Source: Metallyticus violacea (Eukaryota > Arthropoda > Insecta > Mantodea > Metallyticidae). Taken from it: DNA of 64,000 bases. This document shows, piece after piece, positions 59,051 to 64,000 of the stretch (position 1 is its first letter; each line of letters begins with the position of its first letter). The notes beneath the pieces are model-generated. The model searched no databases, was not told the origin of the DNA, and saw only the letters and a list, made by a program, of their open reading frames with translations. Location: assembly GCA_030762175.1 (NCBI GenBank), contig CM060843.1:28292501-28356500 (forward strand). The letters are read 5' to 3'. A program made the position numbers and the translations under genes.

Positions 59051-62000
59051 ATAAATGGAACTGTTGGGCAAGAGGCTAGAAACTGCCACTAAAGAAATAA
59101 AGAATATGGAAAAAGAATTGATAAGTAAATGGAAAGCAGATTGGAAGAGATGAAATCAATAACAGGCACTTTGAAGGTCAGCTAAAGAAAGAGATAATGG
59201 AGTGCAAGAAAAGATTATCATACTTGGAAGGTACTGCAGAGGGTCATAGGAAGATGATTTTAATAACTTTTGAAGTGGAGGAAAGAAGTAAAAGATGAAC
59301 ATGGCAGGAAGTTGAAGATATTTTCTGGGAGAAACGAATCTAAATATTGCAAGTTGGGAGATTGCTATTGCTATAGAACTGAAAAGAAATGGAAGAGACT
59401 GAAACTAATAATTGTTAAAACCAGTATGATAAGATTTTAATAGGAAGTATTAAAAAATACCAAGTGGTTAAAAGGCACAAAAATATTCAATGAACAGGAT
59501 TTGGGAAAAAAACAGGAAGAGATAAAATTTATTGCATTAAAGCAAGGAAGAAAAAAAAAGTGTTGTAAAAGTAAGTGATTTGAGGATTGATGGAGTGAAA
59601 CAGGAACTTTGTCAGCACATTGCAATATAAGATTAAGATCAACCTACATGTGTGGAGAATGGAGTGAGAGGAGCAGGACTATGGTGAGAGAAGGAGCTCA
59701 CACACTGCCAACGACATCACCAAGAAAGTTAGTGCAACCGTCAGCCAGCTCATTGAGGATTCAAGAAGATGGCCATGGGAGCATCAGCTGGTTTGGATGT
59801 ATGGAGACAAGAGGGTTTAAGTGTAGTCTCAATGCCGAGTGGTAGCATCCTAGAAGTTGAAGATGGCAGAAGCACTAGGGGGTAGCAGTGCAAATGTGCA
59901 CAAGAAGTCAAATGAGATTAGATCAATTTAGGTTTAAAAGGAAAGGTTTGGTACAGGGATTCCAATTATCAATAGTAAGTTAGAATGTTGAAGGTTTACA
60001 AGAAAAAGTGTGTAGTGGTGAAATTTTATGAGTGTTAGAAGTGGAAGATGTGATAGCAGTAGTTGAAACAAGTTAGCAAAGAAAATAAATATAGAAATTC
60101 CAGGGTTTGACTTTTTTAGTGTAAAGTGTAAAGGGAAGAATAAAGGTGGGTATCAGATGGCTTGGGAAGTTTTGTGAGGGGGGGAAAGGATTTGTAGTAA
60201 GAGAAGGAAAAAAAAAAAAAAAAAGGATTTGTAATAAGAAGTTACAGGGAGTTGCTCAGTGTTTGGCTGTCTTTTCATGACATTTATCCAAAAAGCAGTT
60301 ACGTATACATTGGTAGTGTCAACCCTTTCAGTGGTTCAGAGCATTATGACAAAAATGTGTTTAGAAAAGTAAGCTATGGTAATGAGGAATGTTGAAATAA
60401 AATAGTAATTACAGTGACTTTAATGCAAGGATACGGGAAGAGCAGATACAGTTAAGTAACCTAAATGAAGAGTAAGATATGGATTTTGAATTGGAAGATA
60501 AAACAAAATAAACAAGGGGAAAAAACTCTTAAGATTTCTGTGAAGAAAATAATCTTATTCAATGAAATGAAAGGGTAAGATTTAGATGGGGATTTTACAT
60601 TTGCAAAAAAGAATGGAAAAAGAAGTGTGGTAGATTATATGTTGTTATGTTCACATATTACTGATAATTTGATTAGAGATTTTGAAGTTATGAATATGGT
60701 ACTAACAACATTTCTCACTGAGATTAAGTGAGGAAATTTAATTATCTAGGGACAAGATAAAGTTCTAATGGAAATTGGAATGAACAGAAAAAATGGCAAT
60801 AGCAAAAAGAAAAACTGCTATGAGTGTTATAAGTGCATGTTTAAGGAAAATTAAGTAGGCATTCGAATACGATAAAAGTTATTATAAGAATTATGAAATT
60901 GAAAATACAGAATTACCACATTGGAAGAGTGATATTATTAAAGAATATTTCAGTATCCAAGAGAAGAGTAAGTGGAAAGAATAATGGTATTTCAAAGTGC
61001 AGGAAATTTTGCAACAGACAGGTATGGAAAACTTATGGATAAATAGGGAATATCAAAACAGAGAATTCTGGGAAGAAATAAACCTAAGATTGAAAGATAG
61101 TGAAAGACAAGAAAAACTTAGTAGTAATGAAATGAAAAATTTATTTCCACATAATTAATACAAATTACAAATTTAATTATAATTAACAATTTAATATACA
61201 TATGTAAGAAATATTACAAGAAGAAAAATATATCATCAACTATTTTACATTTTACCATTACAACACAAGTTAAACAATACTTGTACATTCCCATTGTTTC
61301 CACCTTTCTGAATCCTACACACTCAACACCCTGGTTATATGTGCTTTAGTTCCCACCCTCCACCCTTCCTGCTTTCCTCCCACCATAAATATATTCATTT
61401 CCTATGCTTTAAGCCCCTTTTTCCACCATTTCTCTCCTACTTTCCCTGCATACTCATAAATTTTTTTCAAATCTCGTTTCCTGATCCAAAAAGCTTTATC
61501 ATCACCAATTCTGTCCGTAAATTATCCCATTTCTTAACCCATACATCATTTCCCCAATCTTTAGTTTGTTCAACTATATGGTGAAAATCTTTCTCCATTT
61601 CTCTACATAGTGGACATTGTTCCTTTCTTCCTCTTAATCCACTTAACCCTAACTATACCTGCTCTACCCCAGGCACATCCCTCCCTTCTCCTTTTATTAC
61701 AAATATCTACATATTTTTCCCGGCTCCCGTTCTTTCTTAAATTTCCTATAATGTTTCAAGGTACTTATCTTGTAAACTACATATTACTTGCCCTCCAAAA
61801 TCATTTATCCTTTTCTTCACTTTATTCCATAATCCTTTAACTGTGGTTTCTCCACTCACCTATTCCAATCTCTTAAATTATTCCCTTTAGTTGAGCCAAC
61901 CAATCTATTCCCCCTTTATCTTTTTCTTACATCTGTAAACACTCCTTAACTATGTCTCCATTTCTTCTCTTGATGCTGATGCTACCTTATATCAGTATTT

Positions 62001-63090
62001 CATAATATGTTTAACTACCATGCCTTTTTTATCAACTCTTCCTAATTCCACCAATGCCACATTATTTGAAGTTGCAGCTCGGTAATTCCAACACCATTTT
62101 ACAAAATACTCTGTGAATATTTTCGATATACTCCCACCATTTCTCTGTACCCCATAATTCAACCCATACAATATTTTGGTATTCATACTTGGAATTTTCT
62201 TTAAAAAGGTTTTATAATTTTAATAGTTAATTTTCCCTTTCCTAATACATTCCTTCCCTGTTCCGTCCATCTTCCATTATTATTTAACCTAACCCCTAAA
62301 TAATCCAATTTCTTTTCTATTTCATTTTCAGTACCCTCCATCTACCATTTTTCATTTCTTTAAGTTTATTTCCTTTCTTGCACACCATTATTTTGGACTT
62401 CTTTTTATTTATTTTTATTTATTTTATTTTATTCTTTGCAATGTCTCAATATTGCTTCTATTTCTTTATTTAACCTTTTGCTTATTACTGCTATTGCTAC
62501 TAGATCATCAGCAAACAATAGCCCTGGAATATCTTTATTATTAATTATAGGGCAGAATTTACTCTCCTTTTCTTTTTCTTTTAATATGTTGTCTATAAAA
62601 AGATTGAAGCAGCCATGTTTTAGCCCTATATTATTAGGTATCCATTCAGTTATTATTTAGTAGTATGAAAGAAAAGAGATCATTGAGACTTAATAGGGAA
62701 ATAAAAATAGTATAGAGTAGGGAAAAATATATAAAACAATGTGATAAGCAGCTTGGGAAGAGTTTTCATGGGTTAGAACTGGAGTTATGAATTTAAAAGG
62801 GTTAATATGTGATAAAGATGTACAAAAATATCCAATGTGTGGAGAAACCAATATAGGTTTTCATTGTTTATTATGCTGCAAGCAAACAAAGTTATGCAGA
62901 GAACATACATGGTAACCAAAATTAAAGAATGTAAATGGGGAAATATTAATTAGAAAGATTTTAACTGTAAAAGAAGAAGAGAATATAAAATGAGAGGGAA
63001 TTATTTGCGTAAAGTAATAGAGAAATGGATAAGAATGATTAAGAGGAAGATAGAGGGAAGCATAATGTTAGAAATAAAATAGGTCCAATA
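59051..63090 (+). mobile_element. LINE-A copy 3 (ORF1, endonuclease, C-terminus) split by a nested LINE
   Basis: Plus strand: a coiled-coil-like start (ELLGKRLETATKEIKNMEKE), a basic region, then endonuclease remnants: LNVEGLQEKV-like (59985), DFNARIREEQIQL (60420) and GDFTFAKKNGKRSVVDYMLL (60585), typical of AP-type LINE endonucleases. Most of the RT is deleted; the C-terminal part starts near 60730 (NYLGT), continues with KLSSNEMK at 61120, is interrupted by the nested LINE, and resumes at 62671 with LNREIKI, REKYIKQCDK and a Cys-Cys-His-Cys motif (CGETNIGFHCLLC) ending near 63090. The continuity across the gap matches copy 2. Confidence 0.8.
61133..62657 (-). mobile_element. nested LINE (LINE-A-like) in reverse orientation
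   Basis: Minus-strand order: GLLFADDLVAIAVISKRLNK (62510, catalytic FADD intact), SKIMVCKKGNKLKE, ILYGLNYGVQRNGGSISKIF (62170), VALVELGRVDKKGMVVKHIM, CPLCREMEKDFHHIVEQ (61600, Cys-Cys-His motif), and a 3' end GGAAATAAATTTTTCATT at 61133. 5'-truncated within the RT. Imperfect direct repeats TAGTAGTAATGAAA (61119-61132) and TAGTAGTATGAAA (62658-62670) look like the target-site duplication. Some frames broken. Confidence 0.82.
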
Positions 63091-63109
63091 AATATAAATA
63101 CGGATAGAT

Positions 63110-63425
63110 AATACAGCAATAAATTTGATGGTAAAATTACCAGTAAATTAGCAAAAAACTAAAGCACTTATGTTTCTTTACCTAAACAATAGGCCATGAG
63201 AACCTAGACATAAATGTTATAATTAATGGAAAGCAATAGAACAGGTTAATCACATAAATTTCTTGGGAGTCATTATTGATAATCGATTTACTTTCAAACT
63301 AAACTATATTTATAGAAAAGTAAGCACAATATATGCTTATTAAGGCAATTATCACAATATTTAAATTCAGATAGTCTAAAGTTAGTTAATTAGGGGTTAA
63401 TCTATCTGTATTTTTGTTATACAAC
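63110..63425 (+). mobile_element. LINE fragment, RT connection domain
   Basis: Reads VNHINFLGVIIDNRFTFKLN then RKVSTIYAYL-like, the FLGVxID block of jockey/CR1-like LINEs. Possibly LINE-B. Short and frameshifted. Confidence 0.65.
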
Positions 63426-63535
63426 TGAGGTCTTTTTTTTTTTTTTTTTTTTATGAGTAGCGTTTAACGTCCATTTTTACTACTGAGTCACCACAGGTAG
63501 TGGACACTGATGATACACAAGATGAAATGAGGCAC
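63426..63535 (-). mobile_element. SINE-1 copy D, truncated, with poly(A) tail
   Basis: A ~25-base T run (63429-63452) precedes TTTTTACTACTGAGTCACCA and GGTAGTGGACACTGATGATA. On the minus strand this is the tail-side half of SINE-1; the tRNA-like head is missing. Confidence 0.75.
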
Positions 63536-63639
63536 CAAGGCTAAATGACAGTAAAACAACATATCTGATAGTTAAGAGATTGTAAAAGGGCGAGTAGGAT
63601 TGTAGGAATGAGATAAATACTTTTGAGGACTTTTAGTGG

Positions 63640-63838
63640 TTGATGAGGCATTTAATTAAGATATGCAGTCAATCAAGAATTCACTAAATGTTGAATATAT
63701 AAACAGACAGATCAATTTAAATGAATTAAAGAAGCAAATCAAAAAGTTAAAAACAAATAAAGCTTGTGGTATTGATGGTATACTAGAGGAATTTTGGAGG
63801 GCTTGGGGTCTGGAAGAAAATTGCTACATATTCAATAC
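63640..63838 (+). mobile_element. LINE-A RT start fragment (copy 4)
   Basis: Open frame with INLNELKKQIKKLKTNKACG then IDGILEEFWRAWG, matching the NKACGIDGI start of LINE-A RT. It is cut by the PLE-6 palindrome. Confidence 0.75.
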
Positions 63839-64000
63839 AATTAATTGATATCATTGTATGATTCAGTTGAACTACACACTCTTAAAGCTTCACTTACTTT
63901 TCATAAATTTATGAAACCGGTTTCGAGAACATTTATGAAAAGTAAGTGAAGCTTTAAGAGTGTGTAGTTCAACTGAATCATACAATGATATCAATTAATA
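63839..64000. mobile_element. PLE-6 minimal palindrome, runs off the window
   Basis: Two inverted copies of the last ~75 bp of PLE-6: the left arm ends at about 63908, the right arm starts near 63931, and the outer ends TTAATTGATATCATTGTATG and its complement are exact. The centre has GAAACCGGTTTC, the 3' half of the ribozyme motif (GAAA, CCGG, TT). It matches the PLE-6 insertion at 34581. The target-site duplication on the right lies beyond the window. Confidence 0.85.

Overview
This window is a stretch of AT-rich animal nuclear DNA, most likely from an arthropod (inference). The evidence is a spliced C2H2 zinc-finger gene with GT-AG introns, several mariner and Tc1-like transposase relics, jockey/I-type LINE relics, tRNA-derived SINEs with poly(A) tails, and many Penelope-like elements (PLEs) with a reverse transcriptase (RT) and a GIY-YIG endonuclease. 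No bacterial operons, rRNA or CRISPR were seen. Species cannot be named from sequence alone.

Host gene: four consecutive 3'-terminal exons of one gene lie on the minus strand at 51312-51247, 47263-47103, 38605-38352 and 12615-11645. All splice sites are canonical and the reading frame is continuous across all three junctions (phases 0, 2, 1). The product has part of one C2H2 finger, four complete fingers, then a basic/acidic tail with an AT-hook and a nuclear-localisation-like cluster. Its introns (about 4, 8.5 and 25.7 kb) are filled with transposons.

Mobile DNA, left to right: mariner relic (60-1160), LINE-A copy (1441-3340), SINE-1 (7732-8005), inverted PLE pair flanked by direct repeats (8610-9566), mariner relic (14160-14990), LINE-B broken by a mariner and a PLE pair (16110-20800), LINE-A (21530-24680), a TIR-like element with nested LINE and SINE pieces (25041-26512), a divergent PLE (26615-27520), RNase H-bearing LINE-C (28390-31228), PLE-5 (31229-32740), mariner (32790-33440), a nested PLE-7/PLE-6/SINE-2 stack inside a 152-bp tandem repeat (34121-35360), SINE-1 (35941-36205), a large intronic inverted repeat (36590-38020), a Tc1-like relic (39905-40170), a 5.4-kb PLE palindrome (40760-46150), PLE-3 (46253-46726), SINE-1 (48320-48598), LINE-A 3' end (49440-50030), LINE-D (51610-54260), PLE-4 palindrome (56716-58554), LINE-A with a second LINE nested in it (59051-63090), LINE and SINE pieces, and a short PLE-6 palindrome at the window end.

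The most interesting system is the PLE family set. Nearly all copies are head-to-head inverted pairs with their 3' ends facing outward. About a dozen 3' ends carry a hammerhead-ribozyme-like core (CTGANGA, stem II, GAAA) whose two-part stem I is kept by compensating changes between families. Helix III is often a self-complementary hexamer (ACCGGT, ATGCAT, ACATGT), which suggests dimer action. A splice-donor-like AAGTAAGTG box follows the ribozyme in most families. Hammerhead motifs in PLE terminal repeats are known from the literature; the covariation set, the inverted-pair architecture and the overlap of ribozyme with the ORF end are read from this sequence.
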